Shown in pieces: positions 8,001 through 17,254 of a stretch of 64,000 nucleotides of DNA; positions within the stretch are counted from its first letter, which is position 1, and every line of letters starts with the position of its first letter. Where the stretch lies: NCBI RefSeq assembly GCF_036227205.1, contig NZ_CP109442.1:7564001-7628000 (forward strand), in the 5' to 3' direction. The notes beneath the pieces are model-generated. The model worked only from the letters and a program-made list of their open reading frames with translations, had not been told where the DNA came from and searched no databases. The position numbers and the translations under genes are program-made. The DNA is from Amycolatopsis sp. NBC_01480. GTDB lineage: Bacteria; Actinomycetota; Actinomycetes; Mycobacteriales; Pseudonocardiaceae.

Positions 8001-10297
8001 GCGCTACGACCCGGCGCCGGGGGCGGTTCGCCGCCTGGACCGGCGACCTGGCCCTGGGGATCCGGCTGGCCGTCGGGGGCGGCCGGACCTCGGGGACCGC
8101 GATCGCCCGGCTGGTCCTCGGCACGATCGGCGTCGGGGTCGCGGTCACCGTGCTGCTGTTCGCGGCCTCGGCCAACCACGCGATCGCCCAGCGCGACAGC
8201 CGCCAGCTCGCCAATGTGGCGTCCGGCGCCCCGGTGGCCGGGGTGACGCCGTTGTCCCTGCGCGACGACCAGACGTACTTCCGGGGCCAGTACATCTCGG
8301 TCCGCTACGTCCACGCGAACGGTCCCACGTCGCCGCTGCCGCCGGGCCTGGCGCGGGTTCCCGCGCCCGGCGAGACGATCCTTTCCCCGGCGCTCGCCGA
8401 ACTGCTGCAGTCGGACGCCGGAACGCTGCTGCGGCCGAGGTTCCCAGGGCCGGTGACCGGCACCCTCGGCCGGCCGGGCCTGGCCAATCCGGACGACCTG
8501 CGCGCGTACGTCGGCACCGACGCTTCGCTGCTGGGCAAGCAGGTCTACTCCTTCGGCGCGCCCAGCGGGTCGGACGGGCTCGACCCCGGATTGCTGGCCC
8601 TGCTGATCATCGGCATCGTCTCGCTGCTGGCGCCGGTGTTCGTGTTCGTGGCGACGTCCGCGCGCATCGCCGGGGCCGAGCGGGACCGGCGGCTCGCCGC
8701 GCTCCGGCTGGTCGGTTCGGACCTGCCGCAGGTACGCCGCATCGCCGCGGCCGAATCTCTGGTCACCGCGGCGGCCGGGCTGCTGCTCGGCGCCGGGGCG
8801 TTCCTCGCCCTGCGGCAGCTGGCGCCGTCGGTGCAGGTGCGCCAGGGCGGCCTGTTCGTCGAGGACGTCGCGCCGCCGTGGCCGCTGGTGGTCTTGATCC
8901 TGCTGGCGGTGCCCGCGCTGTCGGTGCTCAGCACGCTGGCCGCGTTGCGGGGCACGGCGATCGAGCCGCTGGGCGTCGTCCGGCGCACCAAGCCGATCAA
9001 GCGGCGGCTGTGGTGGCGGCTGATCCCGATCCTCGCCGGCGTGGCCGTGCTCTGCACGCTGACGGTGCGCGACAGCTCCAGGCTGACGACCATCGCCGTC
9101 GTCGGCGGGGTGGCTTGCCTGCTCGTCGGCGTCCCCGCGCTGCTGCCGTGGCTGCTGGAGCGCGCGGTCGCGCGCCTGTCCGGCGGACGGCCGCCGTTCC
9201 AGCTCGCGGTCCGCCGGCTGCAGCTGGACAGCGGCACCCCGGCCCGGGTGGTCGCCGGGCTCGCGGTGGTGCTCGCCGGGGCGATCGCGCTGCAGTCGTT
9301 GCTGGCCGGGCAGGCCCACGCGTTCGACCCCGGCCCGCTGCCGCAGCGCGACGACACGCAGATGTCGGTGGACACCGACCCCTCGACGAGTGCGGCGGTG
9401 ACGGCCGCGCTGGCGAAGCTGCCGGGCGTGAGTCCCTTGAACCTGGCGCAATCGGTGGAGTTGCAGGGGCCGGACCCGACGAAGTCGTACGGGGTCCAGG
9501 TGGCCGACTGCGCCACCTGGCGGGAGCTGGCCGCGCTGCAGGACTGCCGGGACGGCGCCGTCTACCAGGACCGGCAGGCCACGGATTCCGTCCACTCCGG
9601 ACAGTCCTATGCGGTCAGCTACTACGAGCAGTCCCGGCGCCCGCTCGGCACCTGGACGGTGCCGGAGCTGATCCCGGTGACCGTGCCGGACAACGCCCGG
9701 CACGCCGGCGCGTCCGAGGTGATGGTCACCCCGGGCGCGGTGGCCGGGCTCGACCTGAGCCAGGTCTGGGCGACCGGCAACGTCAAGGCCGACTCGTCCG
9801 ATCCGGACTACGCCGAGGCCGCCCGCAACGCGCTCGCGCCGTTCGCCTGGCACGCCTCGCTGTACGTGCCGGACCCGGTCGAGCTGAGCAGCAGCCAGCG
9901 CGCGTACCTGGCGATCCGGGCCGGGCTGCTCGCGGCTTCGGTGTTCACGCTGCTGCTGGCCGGGGTCAGCCTGCTGGTGCTCGGCCTCGAACAGCTGCGG
10001 GAACGGCGGCGCACCATCGCCATGCTCGCCGCGACCGGGGTCCCGGTGCGGGTGCTGGCCCGGTCGGTGGTGTGGCAGAACGCGATCCCGCTGCTGCTCG
10101 GCATCGTGACCGCGGTGGTGGCCGGGATCGGCGTGGGGGCGCTCGGCGCGCGCCTGACCCGCGCGACCGTGACCGTCGACTGGCTGGCGGTCGGGGTGCT
10201 GAGCGCGGCCGCGGCGGTCCTGGTGCTGCTGGTGACCATGGTGACGCTCCCGTCACTGCGCGGCGCGGCCCGGCTCGCTTCGATGCGGACCGAGTAG
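7997..10297 (+). CDS. FtsX-like ABC transporter permease
   Basis: This 766-residue membrane protein has about ten predicted transmembrane segments. One is near residue 35. A block of six (about 195-440) begins LLALLIIGIVSLLAPVFVF. A large extracytoplasmic domain (about 440-640) follows, then three C-terminal segments in the FtsX arrangement. It is the fused, duplicated form of a MacB-type permease. It is coupled to the ATPase by a 4-base overlap, so both form one exporter, probably for a hydrophobic compound or peptide. A strong hairpin lies eight bases after the stop. Confidence 0.9.
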   Translation: MSATTRRRGRFAAWTGDLALGIRLAVGGGRTSGTAIARLVLGTIGVGVAVTVLLFAASANHAIAQRDSRQLANVASGAPVAGVTPLSLRDDQTYFRGQYISVRYVHANGPTSPLPPGLARVPAPGETILSPALAELLQSDAGTLLRPRFPGPVTGTLGRPGLANPDDLRAYVGTDASLLGKQVYSFGAPSGSDGLDPGLLALLIIGIVSLLAPVFVFVATSARIAGAERDRRLAALRLVGSDLPQVRRIAAAESLVTAAAGLLLGAGAFLALRQLAPSVQVRQGGLFVEDVAPPWPLVVLILLAVPALSVLSTLAALRGTAIEPLGVVRRTKPIKRRLWWRLIPILAGVAVLCTLTVRDSSRLTTIAVVGGVACLLVGVPALLPWLLERAVARLSGGRPPFQLAVRRLQLDSGTPARVVAGLAVVLAGAIALQSLLAGQAHAFDPGPLPQRDDTQMSVDTDPSTSAAVTAALAKLPGVSPLNLAQSVELQGPDPTKSYGVQVADCATWRELAALQDCRDGAVYQDRQATDSVHSGQSYAVSYYEQSRRPLGTWTVPELIPVTVPDNARHAGASEVMVTPGAVAGLDLSQVWATGNVKADSSDPDYAEAARNALAPFAWHASLYVPDPVELSSSQRAYLAIRAGLLAASVFTLLLAGVSLLVLGLEQLRERRRTIAMLAATGVPVRVLARSVVWQNAIPLLLGIVTAVVAGIGVGALGARLTRATVTVDWLAVGVLSAAAAVLVLLVTMVTLPSLRGAARLASMRTE

Positions 10298-10304
10298 CGC
10301 CCGG

Positions 10305-10340
10305 GGAAGCTGGTACGGCGCGGGGGCCGTACCAGCTTCC
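10305..10340. terminator. Bidirectional intrinsic terminator-like hairpin
   Basis: GGAAGCTGGTACGG (10305-10318) pairs perfectly over 14 bases with 10327-10340 across an 8-base loop. It separates two convergent genes, so it can end transcription from both sides. The T-run is poor (CTTG on the plus strand), as is common in actinomycetes. Confidence 0.8.
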
Positions 10341-10352
10341 TTGTGCCCGGGG

Positions 10353-11519
10353 TCAGCGGTGGGTGGCCGTCCAGGTCGCTTCGGCCGCGGCGACGTCGGT
10401 GACCAGGTTGCCGAGGGCGAGGTTCGCGTCGTTGAGGTGATACCCGTAATCGGCGTCGGGCCAGATGGGGGCGGTCCGGCGCTTGTCCCGGGAGCCGGCG
10501 GACTTCGTCACCTCGAGCCAGGCCGAGCCCTTCGCGCCGGTCTTGCAGCGGGCGGAGTAGAGCCCCGGGTACGTGACCCACGGGGTGCTGACCGCGTTCG
10601 CCCGGGTGGCGAGGAAAAACGGTTCGAGGGCGGCCTTTCCGCCATGCTGCGCCGCCGGGTTGACGCAGGCGACCTGAACGCCGGTGGTGGCGGTCTGCCC
10701 GGATTGCAGGGCGACGCCCCGGCCCGGGCGGCCGAACAGGGCCGAAGCCGGTGGTGTGCCGGGGAAGCTGGAATAGGCGATCACGCAGCCGGCCTGGCCG
10801 GTGCGGGTGCAGACCGGCAGGTGCCGGAAGCTGCCCCCGGTGGCCGACTTCGGCTTGACCTCCACGTCCGCGCCGAGGACGACGGCGAGGGCGACGCGAT
10901 CACGCAGCTTCGCGTCGTGCTCGACGACCCCGGACAGCAGCTTGATCAGCATCGCCGCGCCCTGGGAGTGGCCGAGGAACACGATCGGCCGGCCGTGGTT
11001 GTAGTGCTCGAGGTAGTCCTCGAAGCCGGCCTTCAGACTGGCGTACGCGGTGCTGATCGACTCGGCGGGCAGGTTCAGGTCCGGGTACGCGGCGATCGTC
11101 GCGCGCGTGGTCTGCCGGTACATCGGCGCCCAGACCTTGCAGACCTGGGAGAACCGCGACGCCTGGAACCGGGCCGCGCCGATCTCGGCCGGCTGGATCC
11201 GGAGGTCGGCGTTCATCGACGGCTCGCCGCTGACCGTCGGGTACACGTAAAAGCAGTCGAACGGCGAGGCGGCCGCGGGCTTGGCGGCCACGAGGGTTTT
11301 GGCGCCGTTCGCCGCCACCGCGGTCGCGTCGAGCCCCATCACGCAGGGGTCGTGCGGCTGGCCGGGGTGGCACAGCCAGACGGTTCCGGGCTCGTCGGAG
11401 CCCTGGGCACGAGGAGCGGCGGCGGCCGTGACGCCGATCGCGGTGACCAGCAGCGCGCCGACCAGTGTCAGCGCGCGCGCCAGCCCGCTGCGGTACCAGC
11501 CTCTCACCGAGCGGTTCAT
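10353..11519 (-). CDS. Secreted DUF3089 alpha/beta-hydrolase-like protein
   Basis: This 388-residue protein starts with a secretion signal (SGLARALTLVGALLVTAIGVTAAAAPRA). The mature part has the DUF3089 features: WLCHPG near the N-terminus, CFYVYPTVS, VWAPMYRQTT, and the nucleophile elbow LGHSQGAAML (~185). The serine in GHSQG suggests lipase/esterase activity. The ATG at 11519 is preceded by GAGGATTTC. Three cysteine-containing stretches in the C-terminal half (CTRTGQAGC and others) suggest disulphides outside the cell. The substrate is unknown. Confidence 0.87.
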   Translation of the reverse strand: MNRSVRGWYRSGLARALTLVGALLVTAIGVTAAAAPRAQGSDEPGTVWLCHPGQPHDPCVMGLDATAVAANGAKTLVAAKPAAASPFDCFYVYPTVSGEPSMNADLRIQPAEIGAARFQASRFSQVCKVWAPMYRQTTRATIAAYPDLNLPAESISTAYASLKAGFEDYLEHYNHGRPIVFLGHSQGAAMLIKLLSGVVEHDAKLRDRVALAVVLGADVEVKPKSATGGSFRHLPVCTRTGQAGCVIAYSSFPGTPPASALFGRPGRGVALQSGQTATTGVQVACVNPAAQHGGKAALEPFFLATRANAVSTPWVTYPGLYSARCKTGAKGSAWLEVTKSAGSRDKRRTAPIWPDADYGYHLNDANLALGNLVTDVAAAEATWTATHR

Positions 11520-11844
11520 GAAATCCTCTTCGTACCTCGTGCGGCCGGCACCAGCGGCCGCCCTGTTGGGCACGACGCTTCGCCTGCCGCCGGTGATCCG
11601 TCAAGACGGAAGCGACGTCAGTCACCACTCTGTGTCCGGAAGTGCCCGGCCAGGCCCCGTTTTCGGGCAGGAAGCCTGCCCGGACACCCGGATGTTCGGG
11701 GAAAACCGGACACCCGATTTAGGCCATCTGAGTGCTTCGCGCCGCTTTCGGCCGGCCGCCGGGAACCCGGTGGTTTGCTCGTGACGTCCGAGGGGGCGGG
11801 TGTGAAGGGCGGTCGGCCGGGAGCGGCGCGTCGCCCCGCACACC
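11520..11844. other. Intergenic stretch with a short hairpin, no gene seen
   Basis: This 325-base region lies between the DUF3089 start and the toxin-like fragment. GGGCAGG-AAG-CCTGCCC (11665-11681) is a perfect 7-bp hairpin. The frame used by the downstream fragment has a stop (TGA 11803-11805) and no earlier start, so nothing upstream can be joined to it. No convincing coding potential was found. Confidence 0.5.
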
Positions 11845-12087
11845 GTGAACGGCGACGAGATCAGCCACGCCGCCATCGCGGACGGCAGCCGCGTCCGGGC
11901 GGCCGGCCAGGCGAACGTCGCGGGCAGCTCCGGCGGTTACTTCGGGCTCGACATCGACAATCACAGCGGGCACTACTTCCATGGCGTGGCGCACAACGGG
12001 GACGCGGTGGTCCAGGAGGGCGTGGACGCGTTCGGCCGCTACGGTGTGCCGGACATCTGGGAAAGGAGCACCGTCGGTGGAGGCTGA
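11845..12087 (+). pseudogene. C-terminal fragment resembling a polymorphic-toxin tail domain
   Basis: About 80 codons read GDEISHAAIADGSRVRAAG, then YFGLDIDNHSGHYFHGV and VDAFGRYGVPDIW. From memory, the pattern 'ISH-small residues-AAGQ/E-...-NxSGHY' recurs at the very C-terminus of many large secreted or WXG-linked polymorphic toxins. Here the frame is closed 40 bases upstream and has no ribosome site, so only the tail survives, or the rest has been deleted. It ends inside the start of the next gene, as toxin-immunity pairs often do. No catalytic residues can be named. Confidence 0.4.
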
Positions 12088-12607
12088 CGAACTCGGCGCG
12101 CTCCGGTTCGAGGACCCGGCGGCCCGGCGGACCGGCTTGCTGGCGCTGCGGCCCCTGGACCACGCCGACACGAACTGGTGGCTCGGCGTGGTCCAGCACG
12201 TGACGCTCCGGGCGACCGGCCCCGACACGCCCGACGAGGAGCGGCGCGCGTGGGCAGAGCTGGCCGTGACGACGCTGGAAACCGCGCTCGAAACCGGTGG
12301 GCTGGACGAGCGCGAGGTGGCGACCCGGGAGGCCGGGCTGTCCCTCGCGCTGCCCGCCGGTCACCGCCCGGAGAGCCTCCGGCCGGACCGGGTGGCCCGG
12401 CGCTGCCTCGACCTGGCCGGGCTCACCCCGGCCGAGGCCGCCGCGACGACCTGGTCGCTGCGGGCCGAGGACGTCCCGGTGATGCGGAAGCTGCGCCGCG
12501 TCCGCATCATGGTGGTCCCCGCGCTCGCCCTGTCGTCGCAGATCGAGGACGAAGAACTCCGCCGCGAACTCGACGAGTGGCAGGCGGTCGTGCCCACCCT
12601 GCCGTGA
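12077..12607 (+). CDS. Hypothetical protein, possible immunity partner of the preceding fragment
   Basis: This 176-residue soluble protein starts at GTG 12077, eight bases after GAAAGGAG, and overlaps the end of the toxin-like fragment by 11 bases. It is rich in Glu, Arg and Leu and predicted largely helical (EERRAWAELAVTTLETALE, LRRVRIMVVPALALSSQ), with no signal peptide or membrane segment. I do not recognise a family. Its place directly after a toxin-tail fragment suggests an immunity protein. Orphan immunity genes are often kept after the toxin is lost, so an intact gene beside a broken one fits; this remains inference. Confidence 0.6.
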   Translation: MEADELGALRFEDPAARRTGLLALRPLDHADTNWWLGVVQHVTLRATGPDTPDEERRAWAELAVTTLETALETGGLDEREVATREAGLSLALPAGHRPESLRPDRVARRCLDLAGLTPAEAAATTWSLRAEDVPVMRKLRRVRIMVVPALALSSQIEDEELRRELDEWQAVVPTLP

Positions 12608-12642
12608 CGGAGACTCCAGCGGTCTACTGCCGCGCGGCCGGA

Positions 12643-12771
12643 TCAGATGATCTGCGGTTTGAACGCCGGGGTCCGGGCCGGGTCGTCCACGACCAGGATC
12701 GCGATGACCATGAAGGCGAGCGCGGCGCCGATGGCGAGCGCGGCCTGCCCGACTGGACCCGCAATGGCACG
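12643..12771 (-). pseudogene. C-terminal remnant of a membrane transporter (MFS-like)
   Basis: On the minus strand an open frame ends at 12643 and reads ERAIAGPVGQAALAIGAAL, FMVIAILVVDDPAR, TPAFKPQII. This is one hydrophobic helix followed by a short polar tail, as at the end of an MFS or similar permease. Upstream the frame turns into non-membrane sequence (WDSRDALG) with no gene body, so only the tail remains. It abuts another broken gene on the opposite strand, which marks a deletion junction near 12775-12800. Confidence 0.5.
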
Positions 12772-12800
12772 CTCGCCGAGTGCGTCGCGGGAGTCCCAGC

Positions 12801-12958
12801 AGCCTCGCGCCGCTGCCCGCGGACCTGGACTTCACCGCCGCCGGCACCGCGCCGGCCAAAGCGCGCTGATCCACGGCGCCGCGGGCGGCGTGGGTTCGAT
12901 CGCGGCGCAACTCGCCGGCGAGAGCGGAGCCCGGGTGATCGGCACCGGCCGGGTCCGC
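12801..12958 (+). pseudogene. Remnant of an MDR-type quinone oxidoreductase
   Basis: Two pieces of one gene in different frames: PLPADLDFTAAGTAPAKAR then stop (12801-12869), and SALIHGAAGGVGSIAAQL followed by ARVIGTG (12854-12958). The second is the NADP-binding Rossmann turn of zinc-independent quinone oxidoreductases. In intact family members about 25 residues lie between these motifs, so an internal deletion has shifted the frame. N- and C-terminal parts are missing, and the right end runs into the stop of the GH92 gene on the other strand. Confidence 0.6.
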
Positions 12959-12998
12959 GCGGCTTTCCGTCGTAGAGTCCACCGAGGACAAACGACCC

Positions 12999-15900
12999 TC
13001 ACTGCTGAGCGAGCAATTCCAGCTGCACCAGCGGCAAATCCCTATCAGCCACAAGACGGTACGCCAGACACGAAGCCGTCGAGCCCAGCAGGAACGGCCG
13101 AGTCTGCCCACCCCAGCGGAACTCCTCCGCGGGCCGAGAGTCGAGCGGCCGCCACTCGCCGTCGTCGCCGCGGCCGTCCAGACGCCACGCGAAGGTGCCG
13201 GGCGAGGCGACGGTCACGGTGTACAGCGTGGTGGCCTCGGCCGCATCAAAGGTGTAGCCGATCTCGTCACCGGGACCGAGCCGGGTGGTCGTCTCACCGA
13301 GGTCGTCGAAGGCCGGGTGGGTCCCGGGACGGGTCAGGTCCAGCCGGATCCGGGGGGCTTCACCGGCAGGCGTCATTGAGGACGGAATGCTTGCGGCAGC
13401 CCAATTCGTCGGCTCCGGCGAGAGCGTGACGACGATCTCGGCCCCGTCGCTGAGGAGTCGGCGCGGGACCGAGATCTCGTGCCACGGCTCGCCGTCGATC
13501 GCGACACCCGCGATGTAGTCCCAAGCCGGGTCGCCAACTGTGCGGACGGTCAGCGTCGCCCCACCAGGGAGCCCAACGTCCGCGCGCGCGAACAACGGCG
13601 TGGTCAGGACGAACTCGTCGCTCGCGGGCACCAGCGGGTACAGGCCCAGCGCGGCGAAGAGGTACCAGGCCGACATCTCGCCGTTGTCCTCGTCGCCGGG
13701 ATAACCCTGGCCGATCTCCGAGCCGAGGAACAGCCGGCGCAGCGCCTCCCGCACGATCCGCTGCGTTTTGTGGTGCGCGCCGGTGAACGCGTACATGAAC
13801 GGGATGTGGTGCGCGGGCTGGTTGGACAGGCCGAGCATGCCCATCCGCACGTCCCGGGCCTCGGCCATCTCGTGGATGGTGATGGCGTAACTGCCCTTGA
13901 ACTCCGCGCGGCCGGTTTCGGGCGTGGCGAAGAACTCGTCGAGCGCCCGCTCCAGCGCGTCCGGGCCGCCGTACAGGGTGGTCAGGCCGGCGCCATCGTG
14001 CGGCACGGTGAACGCCGTGCCCCACCCGTTGGTCTCGGTGTAGTCGTCGCCCCACACTCGCGGGTCGTAGTCGTCCGCGACGGGGACCCGCCAGCCGCCG
14101 TCCGGGTTGCGGCCTTGGAAGAACCCGATTCGACGGTCGAACACCGTGGCGTAGCGCGCGGCCCGGGCGGTGTAGTACTCGGCGTCGGCGGCCAGTTCCG
14201 CTTGGCGGGGATGGTCGGCGGGGAGCCGGGAAGCCAGCAGCTGGGCCATTTTCGCGATCCCGCAGTCGTTGATGGCCGCGTCGATCGTCCACGACATGCC
14301 CTCGGACACCGTGGTGTCGGTGAACCCGCGGAACGTCTGCGAACGCACGCCTTTACGCCCGACGAGCGGGGTCGGCGCGACCACGGTGGCGTTGCGCAGC
14401 GCGGAATCGTAGGCGTCCAGCGGGTCCAGGCCGGGCAGCCCGGCGGCCAGCGCGCCGGCGAAGATGACGTCGGTGGTGGTGCCGGTCATGTTGTCGATCG
14501 GGCCGGGCGCACTCCACCGGCTGGTCCAGCCGCCGTCGCGGTAGTGCTGGAGGAAACCGTCGAGCAGCGGCCCGGCGTCCTCGGGCCGCAGCAGCGCGAG
14601 CGCCGGCCAGACGGTCCGGTAGGTGTCCCAGAACCCGTGGTTGGCGGTCAGCCGCCCGGACTCGATCCGGCAGCCGGTTTCCGTTGCGGTGTGGGACTTT
14701 GCCAACGGCGGGAACGGGCTGGCATAACGCGGCCCTTCCTGGGCTTCGTTGGGATAGAGGAAAAGCCGGTACAGATTGGAGTACAGAGTGGTCAGCTGAT
14801 CCTCGGAGGCACCCTCGACCCGGACCTGCCCGAGCCGCTCCGCCCACGCCTCGTGTGCCAGCGCGGCGACGGTGTCGAAGTCATCTGTGGACAGGTTCGC
14901 CTCGGCCTGCGCGATGCCCAGGAACGAGGTTCCGACGCGGACCGTGACCGTGCGGTCCGGCCCGAGGTCGAGGTGGACGGACCCGCGCGGGCCGTCGGCG
15001 TGCGCCGCGAGCACCGGACGGTCGATAGTGGCGTGCACGAACATCCGCGGGCTGTCGTCGGTCCCGTCCGTGAACGCGCGCACCACCGCGCCGGCCGGTC
15101 CCGGCTCGGGCAGGGTGAGGCCGCCGGTCCCGTCCGCCTGGTCGAAGATCAGCGAGCCGCGCTCCTCCGGGAAGCGGAAACGCAGGACGAGGGAGAACCG
15201 GGCCGCGGTGAGCTCGGCGTGGATGCCGCCGTCGAGTGTCACGGCGTACCGGTGCGGCCGGTCCGACTCGCTCGCGCGGTCGAACCCCAGCGCCCGCGCC
15301 GACCGGTCCAGCGCCGGGGCCGCCCCGAGCGCGGGGAACACCTGGAAGACGCCGCGGTCGCGGATCCACGGGCTGGGGATGTGCGACGTGGCGAACGCCT
15401 GCAGCGCGGGACGCCCGTCGTCACGGTTGTGCGAGGCGTACGTGTAGGTCCACTCGACCGAAGCCGCGTCGGTCATCGGCGCGCCGAACACCGCGCCGTG
15501 CGGCACCGCGACCAGCGGCACGGTGTTGCCACGAGAGTACTCGAACGTCGAGTGGCTGCCGCGGGTCGTGCGGACCCGGTCGACCAGATCGAACGGTGGC
15601 GCGGGGGCCGGGCGCACGGCGACCGCGTTCACGTAGCCGGTCAGCTCGCCCGAGTCCCCGGGCGGGGCCGCGATCCGCACCTCGGCGCGGACGACCCGGC
15701 GCCCGGCGGCCGCGGCGAGGCTCACCCGTTTGAACGTCCACTGGTCGGCCGCAACGGTTTTCGACGCGTACTGCGCCTGCGGATCGTGCTGGACCCCATG
15801 CTGGTCGGACACCGCCAGATCGCTCAGCCGGGTCCCGTCGCCGAACACGAGGTCGACGATCACCGCGGTCGCCCCATAACTGTCGCGGATGTCCTCCCGC

Positions 15901-16106
15901 GAGCGGTCCAGCACCGGGAAGACCGCGTACTCGAGCACGTCCGTCGCCTCGACAAGCGAGTGCTCCAGCGGCAGTTCGGCGACGAAAACCGACTCGGCCC
16001 CGGTGATCCGGTACTCCCAGACGGGGGAGGGGTCGAGCCCCTGGCCGGAACGTCCGGCCGGGGCGTGTGCGGGTCCAGCGGCAGTGGTGAGCGTGAAGCG
16101 GTTCAT
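12999..16106 (-). CDS. GH92 family alpha-mannosidase
   Basis: This 1035-residue protein has the GH92 hallmarks: NHGFWDTYRTVWPAL (~490), SNQPAHHIPFMYAF (~765), and GYPGDEDNGEMSAWYLFAAL (~805), which holds the catalytic acidic cluster, then GLYP. GH92 enzymes are calcium-dependent exo-alpha-mannosidases that trim 1,2-linked mannose from glycans. An N-terminal beta-sandwich precedes the (alpha/alpha)6 barrel, and ~150 extra C-terminal residues (FDAAEATTLYTVTV) look like a discoidin-type domain. No signal peptide is visible, so the substrate would be imported mannosides. ATG 16106 overlaps the oxidoreductase stop; it is the last gene of a three-gene operon. Confidence 0.95.
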   Translation of the reverse strand: MNRFTLTTAAGPAHAPAGRSGQGLDPSPVWEYRITGAESVFVAELPLEHSLVEATDVLEYAVFPVLDRSREDIRDSYGATAVIVDLVFGDGTRLSDLAVSDQHGVQHDPQAQYASKTVAADQWTFKRVSLAAAAGRRVVRAEVRIAAPPGDSGELTGYVNAVAVRPAPAPPFDLVDRVRTTRGSHSTFEYSRGNTVPLVAVPHGAVFGAPMTDAASVEWTYTYASHNRDDGRPALQAFATSHIPSPWIRDRGVFQVFPALGAAPALDRSARALGFDRASESDRPHRYAVTLDGGIHAELTAARFSLVLRFRFPEERGSLIFDQADGTGGLTLPEPGPAGAVVRAFTDGTDDSPRMFVHATIDRPVLAAHADGPRGSVHLDLGPDRTVTVRVGTSFLGIAQAEANLSTDDFDTVAALAHEAWAERLGQVRVEGASEDQLTTLYSNLYRLFLYPNEAQEGPRYASPFPPLAKSHTATETGCRIESGRLTANHGFWDTYRTVWPALALLRPEDAGPLLDGFLQHYRDGGWTSRWSAPGPIDNMTGTTTDVIFAGALAAGLPGLDPLDAYDSALRNATVVAPTPLVGRKGVRSQTFRGFTDTTVSEGMSWTIDAAINDCGIAKMAQLLASRLPADHPRQAELAADAEYYTARAARYATVFDRRIGFFQGRNPDGGWRVPVADDYDPRVWGDDYTETNGWGTAFTVPHDGAGLTTLYGGPDALERALDEFFATPETGRAEFKGSYAITIHEMAEARDVRMGMLGLSNQPAHHIPFMYAFTGAHHKTQRIVREALRRLFLGSEIGQGYPGDEDNGEMSAWYLFAALGLYPLVPASDEFVLTTPLFARADVGLPGGATLTVRTVGDPAWDYIAGVAIDGEPWHEISVPRRLLSDGAEIVVTLSPEPTNWAAASIPSSMTPAGEAPRIRLDLTRPGTHPAFDDLGETTTRLGPGDEIGYTFDAAEATTLYTVTVASPGTFAWRLDGRGDDGEWRPLDSRPAEEFRWGGQTRPFLLGSTASCLAYRLVADRDLPLVQLELLAQQ

Positions 16107-17254
16107 GCCGGGCGCACATCCAGGTGAACGTCGGAGTATTTACCGGCCAGCACATCCGCCACCGCGATCGGCTGCCCGAGGGCCGCGGAGACGTAGACCG
16201 ACCGCACGAAAGCCAGTGACCGCAAGGCATCCGGCACCGTGACGCCGGGTTCGGCGCCGGTGGTGACGGCCCGCGCGATGTCGTCGTACTGGCGCCGGTG
16301 GCCCAGCACGAAGTCGTCGTCGCGACGCGGTCCGGCGGGGGTGTCGTCGAAGCCGACTTCGACCTCGGCCTGGTTCCCGGTGAGGGCACCGCCGGTCACA
16401 CTGCCCGCACCGCCCGGACCACCGGTCGTCGCGCCCGAGCGGGTGTGGAAGTACTCGAGCCGGTCGTTGTCGATCACCGCGGACCCCTCGGTGCCGTGCA
16501 CCTGGATCCGCGTGGTCAGCCCCGGGTACGCGGCGGTGGTGGCGAACAAGACGGCGATGGCCCCGGACTTGAACCGCACGGTCGCGGCCACGGCGTCCTC
16601 GACCTCCACCCGCTCGTGGGCGAGCAGTCCGGCCGTGGCCTGGACCTCGATGGGGCGGCCGAGGAACCACAGCAGCAGGTCGGCGGTGTGCACGCCCTGG
16701 TTCATCAGCGCGCCGCCGCCGTCGAGTGACCAGGTGCCGCGCCAGGCGCCGCCGTCGTAGTAGCTCTGGTCACGCCACCAGGCGACCGACGCGACCGCGG
16801 AGGTCAGCTTGCCGAACCGGCCGTCGTGGGCGGCCCGCGCCACCGCGACGCTCGCGGGATCGAACCGGTGCTGGCTGATCACGCTGATCATCCGGCCCGT
16901 GGCTGCCGCTTGTTCCGCCAGCGCCGCGAATTCCGCGGCCCGCCCGACGCTGACGTCCAGCGGCTTCTCGATCACCACATGCGTCCCGGCCTCGATCGCC
17001 GCCCGCGCGAGGTCGAGGTGGGTGCCGCTGGGCGTGCAGATCACCACCAGATCGGGATCCTGGTCCCACAACGCCTCCGCCAGTTCGGCATAGGCCACTG
17101 TGGACGGATGCTCGGCGATCAGCCGCGCGGCGTTCTCCGTCACCGGGTCAACGGCGGCAACCAAAGTGAACGCAGCATGCTCGCCGATGACGCGGGCGTG
17201 GTTGCGGCCGATGACCCCGCAGCCGACGAGGGCGACCCGGATCGACTCGGTCAT
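16103..17254 (-). CDS. Gfo/Idh/MocA family NAD(P)-dependent oxidoreductase
   Basis: This 383-residue enzyme has the N-terminal Rossmann motif VALVGCGVIGRNHARV and the family EKPLDVS motif (~95) that places the catalytic lysine. A C-terminal alpha/beta sheet domain follows, with GGGALMNQGVHTADLLLWF carrying a conserved histidine. It oxidises or reduces a sugar or inositol derivative. It is coupled by 4-base overlaps to the TIM-barrel isomerase upstream and GH92 downstream, which points to catabolism of the sugar released by GH92. A Gly-rich insertion (GGPGGAGSVTGGALTG) lies near residue 275. Confidence 0.92.
   Translation of the reverse strand: MTESIRVALVGCGVIGRNHARVIGEHAAFTLVAAVDPVTENAARLIAEHPSTVAYAELAEALWDQDPDLVVICTPSGTHLDLARAAIEAGTHVVIEKPLDVSVGRAAEFAALAEQAAATGRMISVISQHRFDPASVAVARAAHDGRFGKLTSAVASVAWWRDQSYYDGGAWRGTWSLDGGGALMNQGVHTADLLLWFLGRPIEVQATAGLLAHERVEVEDAVAATVRFKSGAIAVLFATTAAYPGLTTRIQVHGTEGSAVIDNDRLEYFHTRSGATTGGPGGAGSVTGGALTGNQAEVEVGFDDTPAGPRRDDDFVLGHRRQYDDIARAVTTGAEPGVTVPDALRSLAFVRSVYVSAALGQPIAVADVLAGKYSDVHLDVRPA

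Noticed and set aside
13479..16127. Long plus-strand open frame opposite GH92
   Set aside because: Antisense shadow; GH92 on the minus strand has all family motifs.
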